Assembly: GCA_013334825.1 (NCBI GenBank)
Contig: JAAXWR010000001.1
Coordinates: 404,731 to 450,058 of the forward strand
DNA from: Candidatus Yonathbacteria bacterium
GTDB taxonomy: Bacteria; Patescibacteriota; Minisyncoccia; Phycocordibacterales; JACNGX01
Direction: 5' to 3'
DNA: 45,328 nucleotides
A program made the translations under genes and the position numbers. A model generated the notes under the pieces. It was not told the origin of the DNA, searched no databases, and saw only the letters and a list, made by a program, of their open reading frames with translations. Below, one piece after another: positions 23,778 to 31,662 of this stretch. The stretch's first letter is position 1; the number at the start of each line of letters is the position of its first letter.

Positions 23778-24116
23778 AATATAGATATTAAGCACAACTT
23801 TTGCCATTGCAAAAGTTGTGCTCGGTTCGATTCCTGGCTTGCCACGCCAAAGCTTTAGCGAAGGCAGGCTTGCCACGCCGAAGCCTTGGCGAAGGCGGGG
23901 CGCGAGCCAAGCAATTGGCTCGCTGTGTCTGGACACCACTGTGTCCATCCTACCTGAGAATCGTCCCGCGGTTACTAATAAAAATGCTCCGAGCACTCGC
24001 ATTTTTATAAGTACCGCTGGACGTCGAGCACCACTTTTGTATAGACAAAAGTGGTGCTCGGTTCGATTCCTGGCGCGAGCCAAGCAGTTGGCTCGCTGTG
24101 TCTGGACACCACTGTG
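23778..24116 (-). repeat. tRNA-associated modules in tandem downstream of tRNA-Lys
   Basis: In tRNA direction: a GGACAC / GTGTCC hairpin continuing the tRNA end; GCGAGCCAA hairpin (24075-24096); an inverted T-arm (GCCAGGAATCGAACC, about 24061-24075); GAGCACCAC hairpin (24026-24059); a long GCGGTACTTA...TAGTAACCGC hairpin (about 23967-24017); a direct T-arm-like GGGACGATTCTC. A second copy follows: the block 23902-23960 repeats 24075-24133 almost exactly (period 173), with its own GCGAGCCAA hairpin (23902-23923) and an AGCACAAC hairpin (23791-23823). A 31-bp direct repeat (GGCTTGCCACGCC...) lies at 23837 and 23868. Confidence 0.85.
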
Positions 24117-24189
24117 TCCATCCACCAGGAATCGAACCTGGAACCTGCCGGTTAAGAGCCGGATGCTCTACCAATTGAGCTATGGATGG
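24117..24189 (-). tRNA. tRNA-Lys (anticodon CUU)
   Basis: Acceptor CCATCCA / TGGATGG with A discriminator; TA-GCTC D-arm (AGCTCAATTGGTAGAGC); anticodon loop CTCTTAA (anticodon CTT); T-arm CCAGG-TTCGATT-CCTGG; 73 nt. CCA is not encoded. Confidence 0.96.
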
Positions 24190-24262
24190 ATATCGTATTA
24201 TTCCGAAGAATACTATCGATGAGAAAAGTATATCAAAAACCTGCGGGAATGCAACGACCTCA

Positions 24263-24299
24263 TATACAAAACAAACGCCTGAGGCGCTTGTTTTGTATA
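24263..24299 (-). terminator. Terminator of the pilin-like gene cluster
   Basis: Long stem TATACAAAACAAACGCC / GGCGCTTGTTTTGTATA around TGA, just after the last pilin-like gene (minus strand). The inner stem ends in TTGTTTTGT. Confidence 0.8.
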
Positions 24300-24308
24300 C
24301 TTTTTTTC

Positions 24309-24554
24309 CTAAAGTCCCAATGTCGCTTGAATAAATTTTATAATACCACCCACGGTAACCATAATAAACATTCCTGCGAGACCCCATAGCATATGATTCC
24401 TTCCATTTTCCCTAGCATTCTCATCACCCGATTGAAAGATATATGCGGCTACACCCCAAAGAAAGAGTGCAAAACCAAGCGCAAACACAACACCGATAAT
24501 CGGATTTACAATATGTTCGACGATATTATCTATAACGGTGTCAACTGCTGCCAT
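24309..24554 (-). CDS. Small two-helix membrane protein, T4SS pilin-like (fifth of five)
   Basis: An 81-residue protein with two hydrophobic helices (about 16-38, NPIIGVVFALGFALFLWGVAAY; about 53-74, MLWGLAGMFIMVTVGGIIKFI) joined by a charged turn FQSGDENARENGR. This is the VirB2/TrbC-like pattern of type IV secretion pilin proteins common in CPR genomes. Unlike its four upstream relatives it has no clear signal peptide. It is last in the minus-strand cluster, before the terminator at 24263-24299. Assignment rests on helix layout and the paralogous neighbours, since pilin sequences are poorly conserved. Confidence 0.7.
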   Translation of the reverse strand: MAAVDTVIDNIVEHIVNPIIGVVFALGFALFLWGVAAYIFQSGDENARENGRNHMLWGLAGMFIMVTVGGIIKFIQATLGL

Positions 24555-24629
24555 AAAGTATATAAGAAGAAAACATCAAAAAGAGGAAATGCGCGCCATA
24601 CTTAGCAAAGACACGCACTCCTCGCACTA

Positions 24630-24995
24630 TTAGTTGTTCGAACCATTCATAGGAACAGTCGGGAGATTGACACTGCCCCCGGTATTGATACGGAAGGTAT
24701 TAGCGAGTACTTCAACAAGTCCCCATACAGCAATCATGACAAACAAGGTAACGATACCATAAATCATGATTGTACGTCCTTTATCTTTTTCCGCATCAGC
24801 CTTTAAAAGATACATTGCAAGACCAAAGAAGAATATGACAACTGCAAGCGTAATAACAATAGGAATAAGGAGATCGAGAACGCTCTTGAAAACACCCAAG
24901 ATACTTACGAGTGTTGTTTGAGCAAATACAAGTGCGGGAAGGATTGTTGAAAGTCCCAAACCAGCATACGCGATCTTTTGCATAGAATTCTTCAT
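24630..24995 (-). CDS. T4SS pilin-like protein (fourth of five)
   Basis: 121 residues. The N-terminal stretch MKNSMQKIAYAGLGLSTILPALVFAQ looks like a signal peptide with cleavage after VFA. Two membrane helices follow (LDLLIPIVITLAVVIFFFGLAMYLL; IMIYGIVTLFVMIAVWGLVEVL) with the linker KADAEKDKGRT between them, and a short polar tail (GSVNLPTVPMNGSNN). It is closely similar in layout and words (MIYGIVTLFVMIAVWGLVEV / MVYGIVSLFVIVALWGLIEV) to the third member at 25187, so the two are paralogues. Confidence 0.78.
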   Translation of the reverse strand: MKNSMQKIAYAGLGLSTILPALVFAQTTLVSILGVFKSVLDLLIPIVITLAVVIFFFGLAMYLLKADAEKDKGRTIMIYGIVTLFVMIAVWGLVEVLANTFRINTGGSVNLPTVPMNGSNN

Positions 24996-25186
24996 AAAAA
25001 GAATGAAAATATGATTAAAATAAATAAAAAGACCTGCGACTCATCCGTTTCGTCCAATAGACAGATACGGAGAAAGCGTATCTATAGTATATTGCGAAAA
25101 CCTCTTTTCTGCAACGAACATGTGGATTTCGTAATAAATTAACACCCGTATATATATTCTCTACAAAAAAGAGGAACACGCCTCTA

Positions 25187-25636
25187 TTATCTTGAATTTC
25201 CTACTTCGGCATTTGTAAAATCAGACCAATTAAAAGAAGTATCTTCATTTTTTATATCTGTGGAGCTTGTTCCTAATATATCAGGTGTCTGAGGGACTTC
25301 AGTACTGGTCGTTTCAAAAATAGTTTGTTGTGCAACTTCTATCAACCCCCACAACGCAACAATAACAAAAAGAGAGACAATACCATAAACCATAATCTTA
25401 CTTCCCTCACTATACGAAGCGCTATCTCCCGCTGAAAAGAGCATTTTTGCAAGACCAAACAAAAATGCCACAAGTGCAAGTGTTACAATTACAGGAACCG
25501 CAACATCAATAATCTCGACTAGCATCGTTGCAAGTTCAGAAAAAGTCCCAGGAGCAGCGAACACAAATAAAGGAAATGCGCCGACAACATATGTTACCAA
25601 AAAAATAACGTGTTTCTGAAAAAATATCTTTGTCAT
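25187..25636 (-). CDS. T4SS pilin-like protein (third of five)
   Basis: 149 residues from MTKIFFQKHV. Signal-like N-terminus (VIFLVTYVVGAFPLFVFAAP), two membrane helices (VAVPVIVTLALVAFLFGLAKML; IMVYGIVSLFVIVALWGLIEVA) with the linker FSAGDSASYSEGSK, and a long acidic and Ser/Thr-rich tail (TSSTDIKNEDTSFNWSDFTN). A start 8 codons upstream (25660) is possible but less likely, since the signal peptide begins at 25636. Paralogue of the fourth member. Confidence 0.78.
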   Translation of the reverse strand: MTKIFFQKHVIFLVTYVVGAFPLFVFAAPGTFSELATMLVEIIDVAVPVIVTLALVAFLFGLAKMLFSAGDSASYSEGSKIMVYGIVSLFVIVALWGLIEVAQQTIFETTSTEVPQTPDILGTSSTDIKNEDTSFNWSDFTNAEVGNSR

Positions 25637-25646
25637 AGGTATGATG

Positions 25647-26027
25647 TTAAAGTCCTGCACCGATATCTGTTACTGTCGCATTCAAAAGTTGTGCGATTGC
25701 AAGTGCACCAAGAAGAATCGCACCACCAACAAGTGTCCATGTAAATGCGGTCTTTGCCGTTGTAAGCTCTGTTTGGTTTCCTTGAGCTTTAATAAAAAGA
25801 AAACCGGTATATACAATTGCAAGAACAAGAATGGGAAAACCAATGCGTATTGCAACACGAAGAATTTGTTCAACGAGAAGTGGCAATGTATCAACACCAC
25901 CCAAAGGATTTTCAAGTTTTACAGAAATACTAGGTGCCGCATAGACAAAACGTGCAACAAAAAAAGAACTTGCAGATATCACTGTCGCAATATACCGGAT
26001 ATGATGACGAATAGAAACTGATATCAT
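25647..26027 (-). CDS. T4SS pilin-like protein (second of five)
   Basis: 126 residues. The N-terminal MISVSIRHHIRYIATVISAS runs into a hydrophobic signal ending near VYAAP. Helix 1 is IRIGFPILVLAIVYTGFLFI and helix 2 FTWTLVGGAILLGALAIAQLL, with the linker KAQGNQTELTTAKTA, a pattern frequent in CPR pilin-like proteins. It lies 10 bp from the next member and is probably co-transcribed with all five. Confidence 0.78.
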   Translation of the reverse strand: MISVSIRHHIRYIATVISASSFFVARFVYAAPSISVKLENPLGGVDTLPLLVEQILRVAIRIGFPILVLAIVYTGFLFIKAQGNQTELTTAKTAFTWTLVGGAILLGALAIAQLLNATVTDIGAGL

Positions 26028-26055
26028 GATAAAAAATTAATATGAATAAAATATC

Positions 26056-26454
26056 TTATTTTGCCAAAAACCAATATCCATCATCAGCTACACCAAGTCC
26101 ACTCATCACAGTGTAAATGACAAGCCACGCCGCAAGGACAAGGACAAGTCCAAAAACCGCTGAACCAAAGACTTTGTGAGCTTGTTTAATTTTACCCTGA
26201 TCTCCCGCAGCAGTGAAATAGAGAAATCCACCATACGCAAAAAGCGCCGCGGCGACAATAGGTGCCGTCACCAAAAAGAAATTGAGAATATTTTGTACGA
26301 GTGAGACCAATTGAGTAAAATCACATTTATCACTATCCCCACCATCACAAGGAATAACTCCTCCTGCCGCCAAAACAAAAGATGGTACAAATACATATAT
26401 TACAAACATCATCAATGAAACATGTTTAGAAAATTTCGAAGAAAAGAAAATCAT
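26056..26454 (-). CDS. T4SS pilin-like protein (first of five)
   Basis: 132 residues. Signal peptide MIFFSSKFSKHVSLMMFVIY...VLA with cleavage before AGG, then GVIPCDGGDSDKCDFTQL with two Cys that could form a disulphide outside the cell. Helix 1 is NFFLVTAPIVAAALFAYGGFLYF and helix 2 VFGSAVFGLVLVLAAWLVIYTV; the linker TAAGDQGKIKQAHK has the GD...K pattern often seen in the family. It begins 32 bp after the solute-binding-like gene. Confidence 0.82.
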   Translation of the reverse strand: MIFFSSKFSKHVSLMMFVIYVFVPSFVLAAGGVIPCDGGDSDKCDFTQLVSLVQNILNFFLVTAPIVAAALFAYGGFLYFTAAGDQGKIKQAHKVFGSAVFGLVLVLAAWLVIYTVMSGLGVADDGYWFLAK

Positions 26455-26486
26455 GATTACGCGTATAGTGTTAAGAGTATTGATAA

Positions 26487-27779
26487 TCAGTAGATACCCG
26501 AACCAAATCCTTCTGTCTTAATGAGTTGTTTCATCTCTTCTTTCATCGTATATACCGCTTCAGAAAGACGAGCTTTTCCTCCTGTAATTGACTCTGTTGT
26601 TTCCTTAAAGATAGTATACGACAATTCACTCTCTGGGTCGAGCCATCCTTTTGCCATAAGTGCTGACGCTTCAAACACAGAGACATAAGGGTCTTCGGAA
26701 GTTCCAGAAAGAAGAGATTTTCTTGTGGGAACAACGCCCAATTCTGATGCAAACATTTCCATTGATTCAGGAGATGAAAGTCCCGCGAGAACATACAGCG
26801 CACCTGAGGGATTTTTTGCACTCTTTGCAACTGCAACACCTGTCATCGCCCCATATGTTGCCGCACGACCACCGTCAGAAAGGCGTGGCATTGCGACGAC
26901 GTCAATATTTAAATGCGGATTACGTTCACGCACAAGAGCAAGTTCACTAGCATATCCAAAATACATGGGTAAATCACCTGCAACAAACTCTTCACGCGAC
27001 GAAGCAAATGAACGATTCCATGTATATATATCCTTACCTGGTTTTGCAAATTCAGTATAAAAGCGAAGAACAGATTCTGCTGCATCATCACGAAAATCAA
27101 GCGCCAACCCTGCATCTGTTTTTTGTGTTACTCCGCTTCCTGTCTGTAAAAAGAGAAGGGCGAGAATATCCTTCGCATGATCAATATTGGCAAATTCACC
27201 GAGCGCAACTGCAGGTTTAATGATTTCTCCTTTATCACTATATGTCGCAAATTTGGGAACCATAGCAAGAAGTTCGCTCCATGATGCTGGAGGATTCACA
27301 ACACCTACCGACGAAAAAGAATCTCTATTCCAATAGAGTACCATCGGGTCTACAAATACAGGCAATGCAATCAAACCAGCATCAGAGAGATATAATTCAC
27401 CTTCCTCAATAAAGGTGTCACGGAACGAACGCTCAGATATCGTTTCGGAAGGAATATTCATCACTTTATTTCCAAAACGCATAATCATATCTTCTGACAT
27501 AAGAAATACATCTGGTCCGTTACCTGCTGCAAAAGCTTCAACAAGTTCATCTTGATATGTTGATTCATATTTTTCAACATATGTCACGGTAAGCGTATTT
27601 GTTTTCAGCGGATCAAGTACGAGCTTCATCGTGCGTTCTTCAACCGTCCCCCATAACACGACATTACCACGCACAGAACTAGAGCTTCCAGGTGCAATCA
27701 CAAGAGTAAGAACACCGAGCAATAAAAATACTCCGAAAACAACGCCGATGATAAGTTTGAAATTTGTTGTATGTGCCAT
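26487..27779 (-). CDS. Extracellular solute-binding-like protein, membrane-anchored
   Basis: Looks like a family 1 (MalE-type) substrate-binding protein of an ABC importer. Residues about 8-29 (KLIIGVVFGVFLLLGVLTLVI) form an N-terminal anchor without a lipobox. The binding fold follows: GNVVLWGTVEERTMKLVLDP, TYQDELVEAFAAGNGPDVFL, LIALPVFVDPMVLYWNRDSF, VNPPASWSELLAMVPKFATY, AMTGVAVAKSAKNPSGALYV. The length of 430 is typical. No permease or ATPase gene is next to it; instead it heads the pilin-like cluster. It may serve a surface role there or use a transporter encoded elsewhere. Confidence 0.82.
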   Translation of the reverse strand: MAHTTNFKLIIGVVFGVFLLLGVLTLVIAPGSSSSVRGNVVLWGTVEERTMKLVLDPLKTNTLTVTYVEKYESTYQDELVEAFAAGNGPDVFLMSEDMIMRFGNKVMNIPSETISERSFRDTFIEEGELYLSDAGLIALPVFVDPMVLYWNRDSFSSVGVVNPPASWSELLAMVPKFATYSDKGEIIKPAVALGEFANIDHAKDILALLFLQTGSGVTQKTDAGLALDFRDDAAESVLRFYTEFAKPGKDIYTWNRSFASSREEFVAGDLPMYFGYASELALVRERNPHLNIDVVAMPRLSDGGRAATYGAMTGVAVAKSAKNPSGALYVLAGLSSPESMEMFASELGVVPTRKSLLSGTSEDPYVSVFEASALMAKGWLDPESELSYTIFKETTESITGGKARLSEAVYTMKEEMKQLIKTEGFGSGIY

Positions 27780-27797
27780 ATCAGAATGTCTCGTTAT

Positions 27798-28334
27798 TTA
27801 TATTTTTTCACAAATAATCCCGTAATGATATGCTCCCGCATCAAATACCTCTTTCATTACAAACCCTCCATCGGTAAAGAGCTGTATCGCTTCTGTCTTT
27901 GTTACAACCATATCAGATTGTGGACCGATACCACCAAACGATTCAATCCAATCAATAATCATAACGCGACCACCTTTTTTAAGAATACGTCGTACTTCTG
28001 CAACGGTATCTTTTTTTTGTTCAATAAGAAACAATATATTTGATAACATAACAACATCAACCGAAATATCCGGTAACCGTGTTCCTCCTATACGCTCAAC
28101 ATCTCCGGCCAAAATGCCAATATTCGAGAGGTGTGTTTGTCTTGCGACACTTGCAATACGTCCTAAAAGTTCGCGACGAACATCAATCGCATACACATGT
28201 CCGGAAGGACCTACCTTTTCTGCAGCGATAAATGTATACGCGCCCGTTCCTGCACCAATATCAGCAACAGACATACCTTCATGAAGATATAATCGAGCAA
28301 TAGTTGATTCTGGATTTGCGAAAGCAAGAGTCAT
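27798..28334 (-). CDS. SAM-dependent methyltransferase (class I)
   Basis: Rossmann-fold methyltransferase of unknown substrate. Motif I is VADIGAGTGAYTFIA (about 24-38); the acidic residue after strand 2 is in VYAIDVRREL; then LAGDVERIGG, VDVVMLSNILFLIEQK and LKKGGRVMIIDWIES, as in UbiE/Met-11-type enzymes. The start at 28334 (MTLAFANPES) gives 178 residues. The frame is open for 25 more codons, but these overlap the gyrA terminator region. It lies 18 bp before the solute-binding-like gene and may be transcribed with it. Confidence 0.85.
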   Translation of the reverse strand: MTLAFANPESTIARLYLHEGMSVADIGAGTGAYTFIAAEKVGPSGHVYAIDVRRELLGRIASVARQTHLSNIGILAGDVERIGGTRLPDISVDVVMLSNILFLIEQKKDTVAEVRRILKKGGRVMIIDWIESFGGIGPQSDMVVTKTEAIQLFTDGGFVMKEVFDAGAYHYGIICEKI

Positions 28335-28404
28335 ATTGTATATACAGTATACATCATCCTGCCCACGACAAGAAATCTCATGTTTGAAGATATGTGGATA
28401 TAGT

Positions 28405-28440
28405 ATCAAACACGCACCTTGGAAAGGCGCGTGTTTGATA
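28405..28440 (-). terminator. Terminator of gyrA
   Basis: TATCAAACACGC / GCGTGTTTGATA with an inner CCTT / AAGG pairing, 4 bp beyond the gyrA stop on the minus strand. Confidence 0.75.
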
Positions 28441-28444
28441 CATG

Positions 28445-30988
28445 TTATTCTTGACTATCCTTTTCCACTTCACCATTCAGACACACCACAGATGCTATAG
28501 CATCCCCTTCACGCATTTTCATGATACGTACCCCTTGCGTCTGTCGTCCTAATGTAGGAATATCGGTTGTCGCAGTTCGGATGACTTGCCCCTTCTTGGA
28601 CATAGCAATAATTTCTTCAATCTCTTCATCAATAACACTTGCGCCAATCAATTTTCCTGTCTTTGCGGTAATCTGTGCGGTCAAAATACCCGAACCACCG
28701 CGCTTTTGTATCTTATATTCAGAAAGTTCGGTCTTTTTTCCATATCCACCCGCACCAACGACAAGAAGTTTTTCATGTTTCTCATCACGGACAATACCAG
28801 CACCAACAATCACATCACCCTTGGCAAGTGTCATTGCGCGCACACCCGCTGCGGTACGACCCATTTCACGAATATCAGACACTTCAAATCGAATAGACTT
28901 TCCTGCTGCCGACACAACAATAACAGTATCTTTTTCATGTACAGGCAAAACGGAAAGAAGCTCGTCTCCATCTGCAAGATTAATGGCAATAAGTCCATTT
29001 CTGCGTACATCCTTGAAACTATCTGCTTTTACGCGCTTGCTCGTCCCTTGTTTGGTAAGCATCATAAGAGACAATCCTTCCATATCTCTCATTTCTTTGG
29101 GCATCGGCAAAACTGATGACACGTTTTCACCATCAGCAAGTTGCAAGAAATTGACGATTGCTTTCCCTTTAGTAGCGCGACGTCCCTCGGGCAATTCATA
29201 CATTTTGAGTTGATACACCTTTCCTTTGTCAGTAAAGAACAAAATATCGCTATGTGTACTCGCGGAGACAAATGCCGTTACAAAATCTTCTTCTTTCGTA
29301 TTCATATCCACAACTCCCACACCACCACGCTTTTGTGCCTTGTATTCCGATGGATCAGTACGCTTCACGTACCCACCTTTCGTAAGAACGAGCATTGCAT
29401 TCTTTTCTTCCACCAAATCTTCAGGAGACATAATCTTTGCTCCCGATTTTACAATGGTCGTCTTGCGCTCATCGCCAAATGCCTCACGTGTTTCGAGAAG
29501 TTCTGTCTTTACCACGCCCATGAGTTTTTTCACATCCTTAAGCAATCCTTCATAGTACGCGATAAGTTTGCGCTTTTCTTCAAGCTCATCTTCAATCTGT
29601 TTACGCTCAAGACCAGCAAGTTTTTGCAAGCGCATCTCAAGGATTGCCGTTGCTTGAATCTCTGAAAACTTGAACTTCGCCATCAAGTTGGCATGCGCGG
29701 TTGGCGTATCCTTGGATGCTTTAATAATTTTGATGACTTCATCAATATGATCAAGTGCTTTTTTCAGACCTTCCAAAATATGCGCACGTTCTTGTGCTTT
29801 ACGAAGTTCGTGCTCGGTACGACGGGTAATCACTTCTTTACGGTGTTTAACAAATTCAGCAAGCATTGTCTTAAGCGCCAATGTTTGAGGAACACCATCA
29901 ACAAGTGCCACCATATTGTAATTGAATGTAGATTCGAGCTCTGTGTGTTTGTATATTGCATTCAATACTTTTTGTGGCTGCGCACCCGCTTTGATATCCA
30001 CGGCGACGCGAATATCTTTTGCCGATTCATCACGAAGACCCTTAATGCCATCTATTTTCTTTTCATGCACCAAATCGGCAATTTTCATAATAAGTTCCGC
30101 TTTGTTCACGCGATACGGGACAGATGAGATAATAATCTGATACTGTCCTGCTTTTCCTTCAACAATCTCGGCATGCCCACGACATACCACACCACCACGA
30201 CCAGTCGCGTACGCATGTTTAATATCAGAGGTACCAAAAGCATATCCTCCTGTTGGAAAATCTGGACCTTTTACAAATTGAAGTAAGTCTTCTGTCGTTG
30301 CCTCAGGATTATCAATAAGATGTGTCGTCGCGTCGATAAGTTCACGGAGGTTGTGGGGCGGAATATTGGTCGCCATACCAACAGCGATACCGAGTGTTCC
30401 GTTGGCAAGTAAGTTGGGAAACGCGGCAGGCAATACTGTCGGTTCTTTGCGTGTTCCATCATAGTTCGGTACATAATTCACCGTCTCCTTCTTTAAATCT
30501 TTCAGAAGTGCCTCGGCGAGTTTGGACATTTTTGCTTCGGTATATCGATACGCGGCAGGAGGGTCACCGTCGATGGATCCAAAGTTTCCCTGACCAATCA
30601 CCAGCGGATAGCGAAATGAAAAGTCTTGCGCCATTTTTACCATCGTATCATACACAGAAGAATCACCGTGCGGGTGATATTTACCGAGCACATCTCCGAC
30701 GATAAGCGCTGATTTGCGAAATTTCGCAGACGAAGAAAGCCCTAGTTCTTCCAAGGAGTACAAAATGCGACGATGCACTGGCTTCAATCCATCACGCACA
30801 TCAGGTAATGCACGCGACACAATCACGCTCATTGCGTAATCAAGATACGACGTACGCATGGCATGAGAAATATCCACAGGAACAACGGCTCCCGGGCGTA
30901 CTAACGATTCTGTACCACCGGTAACAGGTGGGGTTTCGTCTTTGTCTTTTTGTGAGTCATCTTCGTGACGTACAGGAATTTTGGGCAT
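28445..30988 (-). CDS. gyrA: DNA gyrase subunit A
   Basis: Breakage-reunion subunit that, with GyrB, introduces negative supercoils. The winged-helix/tower domain begins after an acidic N-terminal extension of about 30 residues. Landmarks: [20 protein letters not shown] (49-68), the drug-binding region [13 protein letters not shown], and the catalytic Tyr149 in [10 protein letters not shown]. The GyrA box is QKRGGVG in [14 protein letters not shown], and it begins the C-terminal six-bladed pinwheel; a second QKRGGSG lies near the end. The presence of this box supports gyrase rather than ParC. Length 847 is normal. gyrB is not in the window. Confidence 0.97.
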   Translation of the reverse strand: MPKIPVRHEDDSQKDKDETPPVTGGTESLVRPGAVVPVDISHAMRTSYLDYAMSVIVSRALPDVRDGLKPVHRRILYSLEELGLSSSAKFRKSALIVGDVLGKYHPHGDSSVYDTMVKMAQDFSFRYPLVIGQGNFGSIDGDPPAAYRYTEAKMSKLAEALLKDLKKETVNYVPNYDGTRKEPTVLPAAFPNLLANGTLGIAVGMATNIPPHNLRELIDATTHLIDNPEATTEDLLQFVKGPDFPTGGYAFGTSDIKHAYATGRGGVVCRGHAEIVEGKAGQYQIIISSVPYRVNKAELIMKIADLVHEKKIDGIKGLRDESAKDIRVAVDIKAGAQPQKVLNAIYKHTELESTFNYNMVALVDGVPQTLALKTMLAEFVKHRKEVITRRTEHELRKAQERAHILEGLKKALDHIDEVIKIIKASKDTPTAHANLMAKFKFSEIQATAILEMRLQKLAGLERKQIEDELEEKRKLIAYYEGLLKDVKKLMGVVKTELLETREAFGDERKTTIVKSGAKIMSPEDLVEEKNAMLVLTKGGYVKRTDPSEYKAQKRGGVGVVDMNTKEEDFVTAFVSASTHSDILFFTDKGKVYQLKMYELPEGRRATKGKAIVNFLQLADGENVSSVLPMPKEMRDMEGLSLMMLTKQGTSKRVKADSFKDVRRNGLIAINLADGDELLSVLPVHEKDTVIVVSAAGKSIRFEVSDIREMGRTAAGVRAMTLAKGDVIVGAGIVRDEKHEKLLVVGAGGYGKKTELSEYKIQKRGGSGILTAQITAKTGKLIGASVIDEEIEEIIAMSKKGQVIRTATTDIPTLGRQTQGVRIMKMREGDAIASVVCLNGEVEKDSQE

Positions 30989-31065
30989 ACGATATCAAAA
31001 AAATAAGAAAAATCTGAAATGAAATCCAAATACTACCAATCATTCATCGTATAGAGTATACCATA

Positions 31066-31359
31066 TCAACGATGAAGACTCCATGTCTCCGTTTGATGAG
31101 CAATATCAATCCATCCTGCCTGCGCATCCTCTCCCACCGCAGAAACTGTTGCGACACCCTGTTTTGCAATATCCACAAGAACAAGAAAAGGAGTATGGTC
31201 CTCAAAACTTGAGTCTTTTTTCTCATCAACAACAAAACGACCCTTAATAGTCGCGATACCAAACGTCCCAACGGCAAAGGCAACAAAAAACATCACAACG
31301 AATAATATCGTGTGCCGAACATCTTCTGGTTGTTTTCTGATATGAGTAAGGAGGGACAT
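31066..31359 (-). CDS. Small single-pass membrane protein, unknown function
   Basis: I do not recognise it. The 97-residue product starts MSLLTHIRKQPEDVRHTILF. One membrane segment (about 18-40, ILFVVMFFVAFAVGTFGIATI) is followed by a polar domain of about 55 residues. It lies 77 bp upstream of gyrA on the same strand, with no clear terminator between, so the two may share a transcript. An RKxPExxRxxxL-like start before a single helix is common in small CPR membrane proteins. Confidence 0.65.
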   Translation of the reverse strand: MSLLTHIRKQPEDVRHTILFVVMFFVAFAVGTFGIATIKGRFVVDEKKDSSFEDHTPFLVLVDIAKQGVATVSAVGEDAQAGWIDIAHQTETWSLHR

Positions 31360-31374
31360 AGTTGCTGGTTGCTG

Positions 31375-31662
31375 GTTGCTGGAAAAATTCTGCTGTGTAA
31401 TTCTTGTTTGTCTTTAATCGTTAGAAGTTTACCGTTTATAGTCTTTGTCTTCATATTTCATATTTCTATTTTCTTATACCGTTTTTCTTCGTCATTCGTA
31501 CATTCCCCAGCACTATGCACCACGTGGGATGCACAGCACGCCATGTAGGGTGCGGGGCAGGCGTACACATTCGTTATTCGTATGTTCATATTTCTTGATT
31601 CCCGTCTCGTTTCGTATGTTCGTACTCGTTCGTACTTCGTAACCCTTCATCTCGTCTCACCA
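31375..31662. repeat. Intergenic repeat cluster
   Basis: No gene. Contains GTTGCTGGTTGCTGG words, the palindrome TATGCACCACGTGGGATGCA (about 31514-31533), a second ATGTAGGGTGCGGGGCAGGC, and TTCGTATGTTCGTACTCGTT / TCGTACTTCGTAACCC shared with 9170-9250. Confidence 0.65.

Noticed and set aside
11583-24125. Open frames inside the tRNA-associated modules (for example 11583-11972, 23324-23734, 23661-24125)
   Set aside because: They overlap tRNA genes and inverted repeats, exist on both strands, and have no ribosome sites. They are by-products of GC-rich repeats.
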